A DNA stretch of 64,000 nucleotides from Fasciola hepatica (lineage: Eukaryota > Platyhelminthes > Trematoda > Plagiorchiida > Fasciolidae), in NCBI GenBank assembly GCA_948099385.1, contig CANUEZ040000140.1, positions 2,976,001 to 3,040,000 on the forward strand, in the 5' to 3' direction. The translations under genes and the position numbers were made by a program. The notes under the pieces were generated by a model. That model was not told the origin of the DNA and searched no databases. It worked only from the letters and a program-made list of their open reading frames with translations. Position 1 is the first letter of the stretch. Each line of letters opens with the position of its first letter. This document shows positions 34,026 through 46,200 of the stretch, piece after piece.

Positions 34026-36836
34026 GGCTAATCCGAATCATCGAGTTAAGCCTGTTCATAATTCATCCCCTATGGCATCCAGCAGTGTCCAACAGCCCGG
34101 GGTTTAATTTTATTGGAACATGGGGTCCGTCTTTTAAATTGCATCCGTGAATGCGCTATGCTGTCTATCCTATTGAAATGCGTCAAATGTGTGCTGGTTT
34201 TGAGATAACGTATTGAAAAGAAACCGAAAGCCAAGAAGGAACGAGATTTCACAGATTTTAACGACTGTGTGAAAGCCTTTGGAAAACCTTTGATGCTCAT
34301 TTGATCAGCCGGAATACCCTGGGATTTCGTGCTTGGGTCTTAACACTGGTCGCTCCACTCCAAACCCAAAAGTATCTAAACACAGTTTTATGAAGAAAAA
34401 CATAAATTGAAACACTAAAAGCGAAAGAAAAATCAATAACTAATGTATAAATGCAACCAGCTAGATTGTGTATTTCTTCTTCGTCAGTGGCCCAAAGGTA
34501 GGAAAATGGTGGATTCAGAACTGAAAAGGCCCGCGGTGGACACATGCAGTGGTAATATGGAAAATAATACGTTTAGACGGCAGGTTTACGACGGTAATTT
34601 GGACACACCTAGTCTGGATTTACGATTTGCTGTAAACGAACAGCCCGGCGGACCTAAGACAGTCATTCACTACACTCGAATAGATAATACTGAACTTGGA
34701 CGATCTAAAACTAGATGTGAAGTGTGTTCCATTCATTCTTTTTGATGAGCTATCGTTTTGGGCTAACAACACCTTTCCCAATGAAGGTCTTTCGCTATAC
34801 CCATTCCGGACGCCACCTTTCTGGAACAAACAACTTCCCTCGTCCAACGTAGGATCTACAGTTGTTTCCGGTAGCTGAGTGCAATTTATTGACGCCAAAA
34901 TTTTAGTTTTCAAACTCTAATTCGGAATTTGTGCTGAATTTCCCCAATCGACGAACATTTCTCCTGGAAAGGTCTGTGTTTGATTCACTCTCTGTTGTAT
35001 CGGTAAATCAGCGTTCGCAACAGCAGCAACAAGAACGACCATGCTGTAAACAAAAAACTGTTCTCTATCCTGGACTAGGTGCGATGAGCACAGATTCCTA
35101 ATGATCAATAAGCTAGAAGGTCAACAAAATCAGACTAGGCAACACTGAGCGCGAATCAAGTTCATGGCATTCGTACGGCCTAGATAAGTAGCTGTCTGGA
35201 TGAAGGACTGCAGACAGCACTTGAGTAGTGGCTCTTCAGTGATACCAAATTACTTAAGTCATTTAAAATGCAATAAAGAGCCTAGAGCTTAGGTGCGTCT
35301 TGTTGACGAATAGGCATCTGTAATTAGGTCAGCTATGGGAAGGATAGCTACTTCCCAGGAGCTCATCCAAATCGGCGTCAACTCTTCCACTAACTGTAGT
35401 TAGCTTTATCTCAAGGTACTGACACACATCCAGGACAGATAGGTCCATTTCAGAGGACCTGTTTTACTTATGGGTGACTCTCATCAGTCCCCCAATAAAG
35501 TACGCAACTAGAGCATCAAACGTTTGCTGTGAAATTTAGGTTAACTGAAATTAATTCAACCGAGGAGTTGTTTGAAGTTTTCTTGTTTAGATAAACCCGG
35601 TGCCGTCCGGCATTGGCTTATTTATTTTCTCTCCAAGCAGTTCTGGAACCTTAGCAACACCTTGGCTTGTCGGCTTCAGTCATTAGCTCGTTTGACCACC
35701 CATCTGTCGGCCCAACAGGACAACTAATGTAACTATCAAATCCATCAACCGTTGTCATCTCTTCTCATTTCAGTCGTAGGACGGGAGTAGTATCCGCAGA
35801 AATTACTCGGGCATCCAAATTTCTACATGTGTGTCACATCTAGCATCGGTAATGAATTCGAAAAATAGTCAAACTTTACACTCGTTCAGCATCCAAGCAG
35901 CCGCATGGACACTTCACAGTGTTTCCTCAAAAATTGGACCTGGTCTTATATCCAGAAAAAGCATTTGGGCTTATTCTCACGGGACGAATCGAAAAAGACA
36001 ATCAAAACGTCTCATCCTCGTGTAAAAGGAAATACTTGCAGATAAAATCCGTATCTCAAAGCAGTCATAATGTATTTATTCGTGAATTAGATTCAGTCAA
36101 AAGCGATCATTTCGTCCTCCTCAATGACTTCCTCGTACCTCGGCCTTAACCTTGGAGACTGTCAGCTGTGTAACACTGTTTACAGTATACGAACAGTCAC
36201 GTCTACACAGCAGTAGTTCAGGATGACTCAGTCCGAGCTGCACAGGAGTGCTTCCCACGTCATTATCATGTGTGTTGTTGCCAAGGCATGGAATATTCAC
36301 CAGCTGAATCTCAAAGACGTATATGTGACCATCAGATTGTAGGCCATCATTTTGGTGTTCGTTTTATGAAATTTTTAAGCCCTATTGGTACGCCCAATGG
36401 GCCTCAGCTCACGGAGGTTTTCCGGCTTTTGTGCTTTTACAGATTGCACACGTGCAACCGTCTTAGGGAGAGCTCTGCCATTGTTTGTCATGTGTGTTTG
36501 CTAATGTGGTAAGTATGGCGGATGGAGTTCCCATTGGTGCGGAATTCTGAAAAATGGGTCATCTCTGGGCATTTTCCGATGATGGCTTTCTGATCAAATC
36601 TTATCTGTAGAGTAGTACGTACAGTTACGAATCCTGAGTAATGATGGTAGGGCCCATTTTCTGAAGATGCCATATAGCCAGAGGAACACGGTAGCTTTTC
36701 TCAGCCAAGTACCTCATATCGTGATATCAAGTGGCAAGCTCCGGCCGGGCGTCGATCGGCCCGAACAACTGGATCTGTCTGAATTTCTCACAGAATGAAA
36801 ACCTCTGCCCCGATCCGACATAGCATATTAGGTTGT
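34026..36836. other. no recognised gene; some protein-like short frames
   Basis: Plus-strand frames at 34506-34745 and 35919-36149 and a minus-strand frame at 35108-34917 have protein-like composition, the last with a signal-peptide-like MVVLVAAVANA. None has a recognisable domain or a clear pair of splice sites, so I do not call genes. Confidence 0.3.
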
Positions 36837-37364
36837 CTAACACGCAGACCTTCCACTGGAGGAGCAGTCACGTGACTTTTCCGCGATCATTGTTCTGACC
36901 GAGATCAACAGAACCGGTAGGTCTGTGACCCATGATGCGGAAGCATCATGATAACTAACATGCACTGTGATCAGTCCTTTCTTCACTTTGTGTTTTTTGG
37001 ATGCATGCTTCAGCCATTCAACTTTCCACGGCCGCGTTAAGAGATAGACGGCAGCACCAGATTCATGAGCAGTAAGAATGTGACCGTACGGAAATGCTGA
37101 CAAGCCACATTTTCTCTGTCTACCAATTGGGTAATATGCATCAGCTTGCATGTGTGCTTCCAAATGATACTTGCAAATTTCATACCAAACTAGGGCTTTA
37201 CATTTCCATGCACAGCCTGTCCGAAGAGTCCGACGAAATTCCATCTCAGCTGATTTCCAGTTTCTACTACTGAAACAGTCAACAGTAGTCAAAAACCAGC
37301 CAACCTCCACGGATGAGGGGGAAAATCCGATGGAGTGTATCCATGATCGGAGAATCAATGGCAC
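36837..37364 (-). CDS. unassigned 175-codon open frame
   Basis: Longest uninterrupted frame outside recognised transposons. It is tryptophan- and cysteine-rich, with no motif that I recognise. No flanking repeat, terminal inverted repeat or strong splice pair is obvious. It could be a decayed transposon protein or a chance frame. Confidence 0.15.
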   Translation of the reverse strand: MPLILRSWIHSIGFSPSSVEVGWFLTTVDCFSSRNWKSAEMEFRRTLRTGCAWKCKALVWYEICKYHLEAHMQADAYYPIGRQRKCGLSAFPYGHILTAHESGAAVYLLTRPWKVEWLKHASKKHKVKKGLITVHVSYHDASASWVTDLPVLLISVRTMIAEKSRDCSSSGRSAC

Positions 37365-37959
37365 TATTGTTTACTGTTTATGGCTGCCATGAACGTCTTC
37401 AAAATGGATAAGCAAGTGTTCTGAGATTTCCATACCGTCGTAGGACTTATGGGTTTTGTGCATTTATTTGCTACTATCATTCAATTGGTTGCGAACTACA
37501 TTGGACACAGGAGCACACTTACAAATCCTATGCCAACTTAGAATTTCGTCCTCAATTAACTGGGTTCCACTTTTACTGGTTGCTGAACCAGACACTGATA
37601 TTGTAATCCTCGCCCATTTACTTCTAAATTTTGGTTGGTATTTACTGTTTGATTCCATGATTCAACTCTACGAGGCGAATAACTTCCCAATCACTGTGAA
37701 GATGAACAACGTGGAATGCTAGTAACAAATTACACCATTTCGTTCTGCAGTGAGCCAGGAATGTAGACCAGAATTGCAGTACTTTTCTGGAGATACTATT
37801 TTCCCGTTCTTTGTAAATCGTTTTTTCACGAGACCTTATTATTACTACTCCATGTTTCCCATCTGATAGCACTTGGTTGTGCACGGGCTAGAGTTGCTGC
37901 CTTGGACGAAAGCCGAGTGAATCTTGGGATGCTACTTCGTACGAAATTCCCACGACTCT
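37365..37959. other. no recognisable gene
   Basis: Nothing supported. Overlapping open frames on both strands carry no motif. Confidence 0.4.
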
Positions 37960-40720
37960 TCATGACAAGTTCTCTTACACATTGCCCAAGCTACGGTGTC
38001 CCCGGTAAGCGACTCGCCTCGTGTTCTCCGCGCAACCGGGGTGGCAAGTATTCTAGCTGGGGGCCTCAAGACGCGAAATCATATCCAAATCGCTTGCTGG
38101 AATATGAGAACACTGTTGGTCAAACCATCACCACGCGAAAGCTACGTGACTACCTCATCAGAATTGCATGTCTCTCCGAAGTTTGACCGCCGTCTTATTG
38201 CACCCGATGCAAAAGGGTTCCAGGAACGGACGATTTTTATCATCTCTATCTCATCCCGCCTACGGAAAACTCCAGTCTCTACGGCGTCGAAATGGCTATT
38301 AGCAGCTAGGCTCGCATGGAACCCCATTTACCCTCGGATTGCTGCAGCTTATTTTCACACCTCGCCTCCGAACTTTTCGGTTGTCCCAATCCATGCCTCG
38401 AAGGTGGGAGCTGAAGAAGCGATAAAAGATGACTTCTTGAATAGGGTGCAAGAAGCGATACATGGCTACACGAAAGGTGAAAGTCTTCTTTTTGTGGGGA
38501 GCTGAAAAGCTTGCACGGGTGCCTCTACCCAAAAAAATGTATACATTTAGGGAAAATATGGTATTGGACGGCAATGCAGCCGTGGTGAACTTTTTCTCAG
38601 CTTTGCAGACTGCAGCAGCCTAACCGTCACTAATACATTTTTTCAAAATACTAGGTAGCAATTAGTAATGAGGTAGCCTAATGGCATTTTCACGGTGCAA
38701 CAGATCGATTTCAACCTGATGCTATCAATCTGGTCATCGTTGATTGAATATTGCGGAGAGACTGGTGATAAGGATGGCACTGATCACACCCTTTTCCGGG
38801 CACGCTTCAAGATCAACCTGGCCAAACTCCGAAGAGGATCAATACCGCAACGTTGAGATCATCGAAAAAGCGCCAAGAGATCTCAGAGGCTATTGTCTTC
38901 CATCTAACCACAACATTCGTAGGTGGAGAAGAACCACTGGTAAAAAAATTATTGAACTTCACTGGGGGGATCAATCCAACAATCTGCTTTAGACGAACTG
39001 CAGTTTAAGCGACGATGACAAAAAAACTGGACTCCAGGGGCGACTTTCCAGTTATTCGTAAAGACTAGAGATGTCAGCCTAAATGGTTAACCAGGTGTCC
39101 TTGACGTCCGACGAAAATCCATTCTTTCGGCTAGAACCGACCGCAACGACTACTGGATCGGAATCACGAAAATCACTAAACCTGTAGCTGATTGCGGTGA
39201 CTTCTCAGAGCTCTTTTGCCTAATCAGTACTGCATCCGGTAGGCAACATTTGTATAAAAAACCCTCCTCCGCGACGCTTCCAGGCTGTTCGCCTCTAAGC
39301 AGGCTAAAAAGGATTTGACGGTGGACGTGACAATTTAATTGTTTATTGAATTCTGTCGCAGCAAACCATCCGAACAAGCCGATAAAATATTATCGGTGTA
39401 TTATACAAGTTTAGGAATCGAAAAACCCTTGATTCGTTGGACATTGTTTGAATCACTGTCCGTCCTGTTTTGCTCAATGTGAGAAAAGGAATAATTCCCA
39501 ACGGACTGGGGAATCTCAACAGTATTCCCTCTTTCAAAAAAACCGACAGGACTGTAAACTACCGTGGTATCAGTCTGATCGACGTGGTCGCCGAATTATC
39601 TTCCGTAGTTTTATTAAACCGCTTTTTAACAGTGCGGGACGCAAGCACACGTACCACTTAGGGGAGACTTACACCGTGGTAATTGATGCGTGAATCAAAT
39701 ATTCACCATCTTTAGAGTATTAGAACATCAGTTCAAGATTCAGCAAGTGAGTGCATCCTGTTTTTACTGGTTTTCGGGCTGCCTTTGACCGAGTCGACGG
39801 AGACTCACCAATAACTATAGTGCAAGCAAATGGAATGCCCCCAAATCTTGTTAGTCTCACTGGGTCGGACTTCTCAAATACCCGTGCCAGAATACACATC
39901 TACGGAGAGGAATCCAATGATTTTCCCATCAAGTTCGGTGGTAAGCAAGGCTGTCTTTTGTCGCGTGCTGTTCAACTACACCATCGACTGGATAACGCAT
40001 CGAGCGCTCACCTATTGTCCTGATATTCCTCTGGTCACTAATGCTTTCCTCGCTGATTTGGAACTGACAGACGACTTCGTCATCCTTGGGGACAGCCCGA
40101 CCTTACAGCCGGTTCTCAGTCGTGTAGAATACTTCTCAAGAGCCACAGTACTTGAGATCAATAAGTCGAAGACTAAGACCTTTTCAACCTGCGCTGAAAA
40201 GTGCACACAACCTACAGTCTTTAACGACGAACAAATCGAGGATGTTCCAGCCTTCAAATATCTGGACTCCCTTATCCTCCCAAACGGACAAGCCCAAAAC
40301 GAAGTCAAGTTGCGCGTTAACAATGCCTGAACTGCTTTGTTCCATCTTCGCAAAGCTCTCTGGGCGCTCAAAGAAATCGATCTCCCGACCGAAGTCGACC
40401 TCTTCCGGGTCGCTAATCACCCACTGCAGATCTGCGGCTTCAAAACCTGACGGCTGCACTTTGGGAACATCAGAAAGCTATAACCGATGGGTTATCAAAG
40501 TGGCTTGGGAAGGCATATGTTTAAATGACGCAATTAGACAAAGCTCCTTCGATATCGATATCCTTCGGTGCAGAAAATCGAAATGGTTTGGGGATGTCCA
40601 ACAATTCCCGGACACGGGGATCCTAAAACAGTGCCTCTCTCCTGTTCCATGTCCAGGATGGACAGTCAAAAATATAGATAAGTATTGTCGAATCAAACAC
40701 TGAGCTATTAGAAGTCCATT
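37960..40720 (+). pseudogene. RTE-type LINE, second subfamily, copy E
   Basis: A LINE of a subfamily distinct from copies A-D. The endonuclease starts IQIACWNMRTLLVK (about 38085), with YLIRIACLSEV in the next frame (about 38145). Later endonuclease blocks (AAAYFHTSPPNFSVVPIHAS, LLFVGS) are degraded. The RT begins KKTDRTVNYRGISLIDVVAE (about 39535). The palm block is FTGFRAAFDRVDG, where the family has a D at the glycine position (about 39765). NGMPPNLV and ARIHIYGEESNDFPIKFGG follow. The active site YADD is replaced by LTDD (about 40063). LEINKSKTKTFSTCAEKC, FKYLDSLILPNGQAQNEVKL and LRKALWALKEIDLP lead into the C-terminal domain (VAWEGICLNDAIRQ, SKWFGDVQQFPDT) ending about 40690. Many frameshifts are present. 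Confidence 0.8.
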
Positions 40721-41159
40721 CTTTGTACAGCTTTTGCAACAGGAGGCAGAAGTGTGCTCAGATCAAGCCCCTTATCACCGCCGGTTGGCACTTGTCATTC
40801 GTGATAATCATGATGCCAGCTTATCCTCTCACGGGAGCTAGGCACGTAAAAGTAAATCAAGCGTTCAGTCATCAGTGCTGTTCACGTGCCTCTTGAAATA
40901 ACACACCAATGGACTCTGATCAAGCAAGCGCTTAACCTGTTACTTGGTTTAATACAGTGCCGCATGTAACACGGCATTGTGTGATTCCTCGCTTGAAGTC
41001 TCGGTGATACGCATTACTACTGCTTACCAGTTCCGCGTGGTTCACTGAATATGTAGCTACGTATGTACTCAGCATTGCTCAACTATTAGAAATCCGATCA
41101 CCGCCGTTGTTACCTTAAATCACTGTGCAACTGATATCCTCTCACTCACTGATTTAATT
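40721..41159. other. no recognisable gene
   Basis: No supported feature; may include the LINE 3' tail. Confidence 0.35.
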
Positions 41160-41245
41160 TTTGGAAAATCCACTTGTATTCTTCACATCGAAAAGTCGGA
41201 TGCCGCGAGCCGGAATCGAACCGGCCACCCTCCGATTTAATTTTA
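41160..41245 (-). repeat. tRNA-like SINE piece (family 3), minus strand
   Basis: Minus strand reads GGCCGGTTCGATTCCGGCTC then GCGGCAT, an excellent T-arm with box B, followed by ATACAAGTGGATTTTCC. The same layout is found at 46118-46200. No acceptor stem or box A is seen, so it is a 3' half-tRNA-derived repeat rather than a tRNA gene. Confidence 0.5.
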
Positions 41246-42210
41246 TTAGGTAAGGGGAAATCATCTTGCGCTTTTCGCAAGCAAAGTTCACGTTAAGAGG
41301 CATAAATCGACCGACGATCTTCCGTTTTCCGGCAGGTTTCTGTACCAGCTGATCTATCCAGCCACGAGCAATTAGACGCGAATAACACAAAGGAATATCC
41401 AACAACGTGTGACCACTATTTCAGTGAAACACAACAACCTTTATGGGTTTATTTACTAGAATGGCCTTGACGTGGTGTGCACTTTTTTCTGTGAAAAATT
41501 TAATTCAAACTCCGATTATCTATCTCATTTTGGCTGCTCATGCCAACAAGAAATCATACTTTTATTTTGTCAGAAGCATGAACTTTCGCATTTGAACTCA
41601 GGGGCTACTTGACTAGCGTCTCCGGCACTCCAGCACTTTAAAATACACTCTACCACGCAATAATTCACGTTTCCAATAACTTGGTCTGTTTAAGTCCAAA
41701 ATAAATGCACTATTCCTTTGCGGGAGTTGCTCCCCCTTCTGCTGCTAAATGTCGTGCTAATTCATGGAATAAGAATGCCAAGCAACAGTGAATAAACAAG
41801 AGAAAAAATTATTTGCTTCGCTTAAGGATCATGAAATTCCGGTGCCTTCCTGTTCTGTTTGAATATGTGATTAATTATGTTTTAAAAATAAATTATTGTT
41901 ATCGCACATTTTGCTTGTTGAGCAATACTTTTCAAGATCTACGTCCGTGTTTCCAGTTTTATTGTTGACGCTGCTAGGGTGACATGTTACTCGGTGGCGA
42001 TCATGACTTCAATGTCCTTCATATTCTCATAGGTGGGTTACGAGTCGGTGAGTCAGGATATTCACTCTTGTATAGTCCTCCCAATTGTTCATCTACTCTA
42101 GGTGTATGCATCATGATGCATTGTCAATGATAAAGATGCAGTCAGCGAGATTTTCAACACCAATTTGATTCAAAAATCCATTAAATTGCCATTATAGTTG
42201 TCTCTCTCAA
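41246..42210. other. no recognisable gene
   Basis: No supported feature. Confidence 0.4.
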
Positions 42211-42214
42211 CCGT

Positions 42215-42305
42215 TTAGTGTAACAGTCTGGCAGTGCCAATCACTCCAATAGTGCCCAAGTTCGAGTCCCACTTCTCACAGTATGCAAAAGTAAGAGTCC
42301 CCTGA
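42215..42305 (+). repeat. tRNA-like repeat
   Basis: TTTAGTGTAACAGTCTGGC (box-A-like) is followed about 35 bases later by AAGTTCGAGTCCCACTT (box-B-like). Acceptor-stem pairing is not convincing, so a SINE head is more likely than a working tRNA. Confidence 0.3.
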
Positions 42306-42959
42306 GTGACTTAGCCTCTGGTTCTGCTACAAAACAGAATAAAATCCCTGCTGTATACAGTCTAATTACAAACCAGTTCATTTTGGAGTGTAACTTGGGG
42401 ATATAGATTTGGTGGGCAAACTGTGTGAGGCCCTTGGTGTGATCGAGTAACTGTACTTAATCTGTCCTATTCATATGAAGTACGAGAAAACCCGTTTGGA
42501 CCCATCAGTATTCACTTGTTCAGTGTGACATCCAATCAGCATCCATGTATTTCCGCACACAGAAAAATCCACCATGCGCGTATGAATCATCATAGTGCAA
42601 CCCTGAATATAGGTTACCTCAGTGCACATATCTCGCGAGCACGATCCGCTTCCGCATCACGTGACAGTGTTTGGCATGCTTGTGCCCGCCAGTCACATTG
42701 GTCATGGACCAATACCCGTGTGCATGTTCTACGTTGCATATTTCACGACCATAAACATGTCGTGTTTTGTATTCTCGTACACCAGTACATTGTGGTGCCA
42801 CTAGGTGTGTCTTCTGATTACATTGCGGGGAAATCCATCTTTACAATGACTCATCCGGTACAGCACACATGCGGGCGGCGTCCGTGCGTGAGTTCCAGTC
42901 TCATCTTTGAAAGTTTTATCAGCTTATGGCTCAAGTTTGTTTCCTCAGTCGAAACTATT

Positions 42960-43177
42960 ATTTGCCCACGAGCCGGATGCCTCATGACTTCACCAACATA
43001 GTTATTCCAATTGAGTTTATTCGTATTAAAGTCGAAAACAAACTTGTCATCGTCCCTAACTTGCAAGTCCAATATCGGACTGTGATCTGTACGGACAGTC
43101 GTTTCCCATTTTCGAACCCTAGTGTAACGGTGATTGAGTACATTGTGTGAAATTCCCAGGCAGTTTCCTTTTCTCAT
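42960..43177 (-). pseudogene. possible CR1-type LINE endonuclease fragment
   Basis: Minus-strand frame 43177-42851 contains YTRVRKWETT, TDHSPILDLQV and FVFDFNTNKLNW. CR1-type endonucleases end in P-T-R-V-R, then G-K-S-D-H-x-x-L and D-F-N-x-x-x-x-W-x-x-Y. The match is short and the linking residues are missing, so this is a weak call. Confidence 0.25.
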
Positions 43178-44339
43178 TCATGTGACCCTAATCAGCTCAT
43201 TACCCGGCCCTTCCCAAATAATTCAACTTACACGCCTTCCCTTCCTTTCACATGTTGAACCCGGCTACCTCGCCTCAGTTCACCTACCCTCTTCCCACGA
43301 GTGTACTTTTACAGTAGACCAATTTTTCATTGTGGTCAATCCAGGGGTCTACGACCTTCAAGTTTTGTGCGTCATAGGTGTCCGACCTTGTGTGTGATGC
43401 TTGCATCCGTTCTTTGTTCGCTTTTTCACTCGTACCGCACGAGTGACCTTTGTAATTTCCTTCCAGGCTGTAGATCACGCCACGCCTGCGTAAGGGTCTA
43501 GGTCAAGCGTGAGTGCCATTCTCTTGGTCCTTGTCTGATCAAATTTCATGGTCATACCTGTCTCCCGGTCTCATGCACGCTTACCACTCTTTCCCTGATT
43601 GGTCGACTGTTCTTCCCATAAAAGATGGATTTCACCCTATTCCGGTGACTCGGTCCCGTATTGCTCGGCATACGTTCCACGGCAGACCCTTCCGACGATT
43701 TGAAGTATATTCCTGGACCCTTGTGATTGGATTGTCCCACTAATTGAGGTATGTTGCTTGTAATTGCAGTGATAGTTCTCTGAAGTACACATAGTTCACC
43801 GATTCGCCTTATTCGATTTGGGTTTCGGGTTCGTGTCCTACGAGTCACTCATTCACTGGTCAGCGGTTCAGTTACACCTAGGCTTCCTTAACTCTGCTTC
43901 AGGTTATTTTTTATAGATCGCAACCAATCTACTATAACAATTTGCCAATAAAAAAGGCTGTAAAATGAAAAAAATACTCTTCAACGTATACCACCTCAGA
44001 CATTTGCATATACAGTACCGGGTAAATGAAAATATTTATGCAGCTGTAGATGGCAGTGGACGAGTAAGCACGCAACACATCCGGTAACTTGACAACATGC
44101 TGGAACTTAATGGTGCTTGTCCGTGGTGTGAACGGCAGTGTGTGAAATGTGTAATCACATGACATGAAAAGACAGGTGTAATAAACATAGATGTGAGAAA
44201 ACAAAGGAACTGGGGTGAGTTTATTACAGCCTTGGCAACAAAAATTATTGCGCGAGGTTACATTGCTCGCACAGTTCAGGCTTCACTAATAGAATTGCTA
44301 TAACCTCTGACGTGATGGGTAATCGCTTGCCTAATCCTT
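43178..44339. other. no recognisable gene
   Basis: No supported feature; it may be flanking LINE sequence too decayed to read. Confidence 0.3.
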
Positions 44340-44720
44340 TAGTTGCCAGGATTATGCAAGCGGTTGTCCGAACAACAGGAATCCAGTCCAAAAGGGCCTC
44401 TCAGGTCCATCTCCTTCGATGACAGCCGACCTACTGAAGCGTTCATATCCCCTGCTTAAAAAAACAATATCAGCCCGGTTTGCTATACGCAAGAAGTCAT
44501 ACAGGTTTAGTATGGCAATTGTCTTTGATTACTTTTGGGATGCATACCGTGAATGAGTCAGCCGCCATAACAAACAGATTACGTTCATCTGAACGGCAAC
44601 AGTTCACTTCGCATGAAGCTCCGAATCTCATTGCGCACAGCTGACTGTCAACTGTGACCAAATCTAGAAGCCTGTCTTCGGCCCTAACGCTCAGGGCTAC
44701 GCCAATGCCTACCTTGCCCG
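44340..44720 (-). pseudogene. RTE-type LINE endonuclease fragment, copy F
   Basis: Minus-strand text reads VGIGVALSVRAEDRLLDLVT, VDSQLCAMRFGASC, RNLFVMAADSF, then after two stops AGDMNASVGRLSSKEMDL near 44400. These are the central blocks of the RTE AP-endonuclease, including G-D-x-N-A. Compare IALSTEAES, VNSRLCAIRL and AGDLNYQIG in copy C. The N-terminal catalytic region and all of RT are missing. It is a different subfamily from copy C. Confidence 0.7.
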
Positions 44721-46117
44721 ATGCTGGAGCATCGAAGTTCAGAGAAAGAGGCAGATAAAACCCAGCAAAAAGGATTGATAGGAGGCTTTAATCAAATTAT
44801 AGGACTGGGGGCCCTGGATGCCAGTTCCTTGCATACAACAGATATTGGTGGCAATGGTCAACAGCGTACTGGCCAAACCCGTCTGCTACCATATGCCCAG
44901 CAGTGTTCCCATGTTTAGTTTAGGGGCGCTGAGACCAAAAGATGACATCGGTCGACGTTGGCAGATTATGGTGCCTTCTGATATCGACCGTTTCCCGGGC
45001 TGGTCCTCTAACTGAGGCACTGCAGCTAGTACAAGCCTTCAGGCATCCCACTGGACAGTAGCCACATGAAAGAGGGATGGGCAAAATTCAGGCAGATGAA
45101 ACGTATGCTGCTTGCAGAATGCGATGTTCGTAAAAGTGCTTGAAGCAGGTATCGGAAGACGAAAAGTAGTGTCCATACAGATCATTTGAGGTGTGGCTGG
45201 CTGTTTCAACATTCGGTCGCCCAGTCCAGAGTATGCCTTTCGTTTGAGGATGCACTTCTAACCTTTGCACAACCCCGTATGACCTAAAAGGCAGCAAGAA
45301 TGTTTCAAATCAGCCGGTGGTCAGTGATAGCTCATGCACCTCCTATGAAATATCATGCGGGTATACGGCACAGCAAGCGGTTAAACTTACTTCTCAGCCA
45401 CATTTTCCAAAACTCACTGCAGTCCTGAAATATGTGTAGCGTTTTCACGGGTATCGGCTACCGGGCCAAAAACCCACCACACCTTCGAAAGCTGCCGCTG
45501 CTTGTCCACGACCTTATTCGCGAATAGCCACCATACTGATACAATAAGCTAAAGATATTAGAGGTATTATCTGTCAATCACACCAAATCTGCCTGTCTGT
45601 AACAAGTGGTATGAACTTTACCCTTTATGCGCTGTCCTAAGTCCATCACTTAAAAACATACACAACTTCAGTTATTTACTTTTTAGTTATTGTTCTACGC
45701 ACGCGACCAGAGGGCAGATACGGAAGAAACTCCCGCAGATGATCTTCTGGAGGGCTTGTTTAAATGCCTGGTATTGTTAGATACAAAAGATGTTGAATGA
45801 TATCGGTAAAATGGTCTAACTTTCCAAACACGTGAGCGTGAATAAAAGAACCAGCCTACCATTGGTATAAGCCATATACTTCAACCAGATTAGATAAATC
45901 GAAAAAGTGCCCTGTTGACTGACCTATTGTCTTTCGTCAAATCCAATGTTCGCGATAAAATTGCATCACTGTACAATGTTCCGATGTGAACTGCCAAAAG
46001 GAGAAGATTGGATTCAGACAATATGCATTTGAAGGTAACCCAGCTGATTTCACATAACAGAAAAGCACTCACAGAATCTATTTGTTGGCTCGAAGAACCT
46101 GACTGTTGCAGATAATG
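44721..46117. other. no gene; diverged repeat motif at about 45463
   Basis: CCAAAAACCCACCACACC at about 45463 matches the repeat at 7487, with AAAGCTGCCGCTGCTTGTCC following. That points to another copy of the 7-kb repeat of about 50-80 bp. Nothing else is recognised. Confidence 0.35.
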
Positions 46118-46200
46118 GAAAACTCACTTGCATTTTTCGCATCCAAAGGTCCTACGCCGCGAGCCGGAAGAGAACCGAAGGCCTTCCACTTACCGGTGAG
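46118..46200 (-). repeat. tRNA-like SINE piece (family 3), second copy
   Basis: Minus strand: TTCGGTTCTCTTCCGGCTCG then CGGCGTAGG, followed by ATGCAAGTGAGTTTTCC. Same order as the copy at 41160-41245. Confidence 0.5.

Noticed and set aside
34917..35108. Small secreted peptide (signal-like MVVLVAAVANA)
   Set aside because: The frame is short, its start is inside a longer unconvincing frame, and no promoter, splice site or homologue is apparent.
36837..37364. Novel 175-residue protein as a finding
   Set aside because: Length alone is not enough in a 64-kb window. No motif, no repeat boundary and no splice evidence; kept only as a low-confidence feature.
42516..43001. 161-codon plus-strand open frame
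   Set aside because: Histidine- and serine-rich without a domain. The minus strand at the upper end gives a possible LINE endonuclease piece instead.
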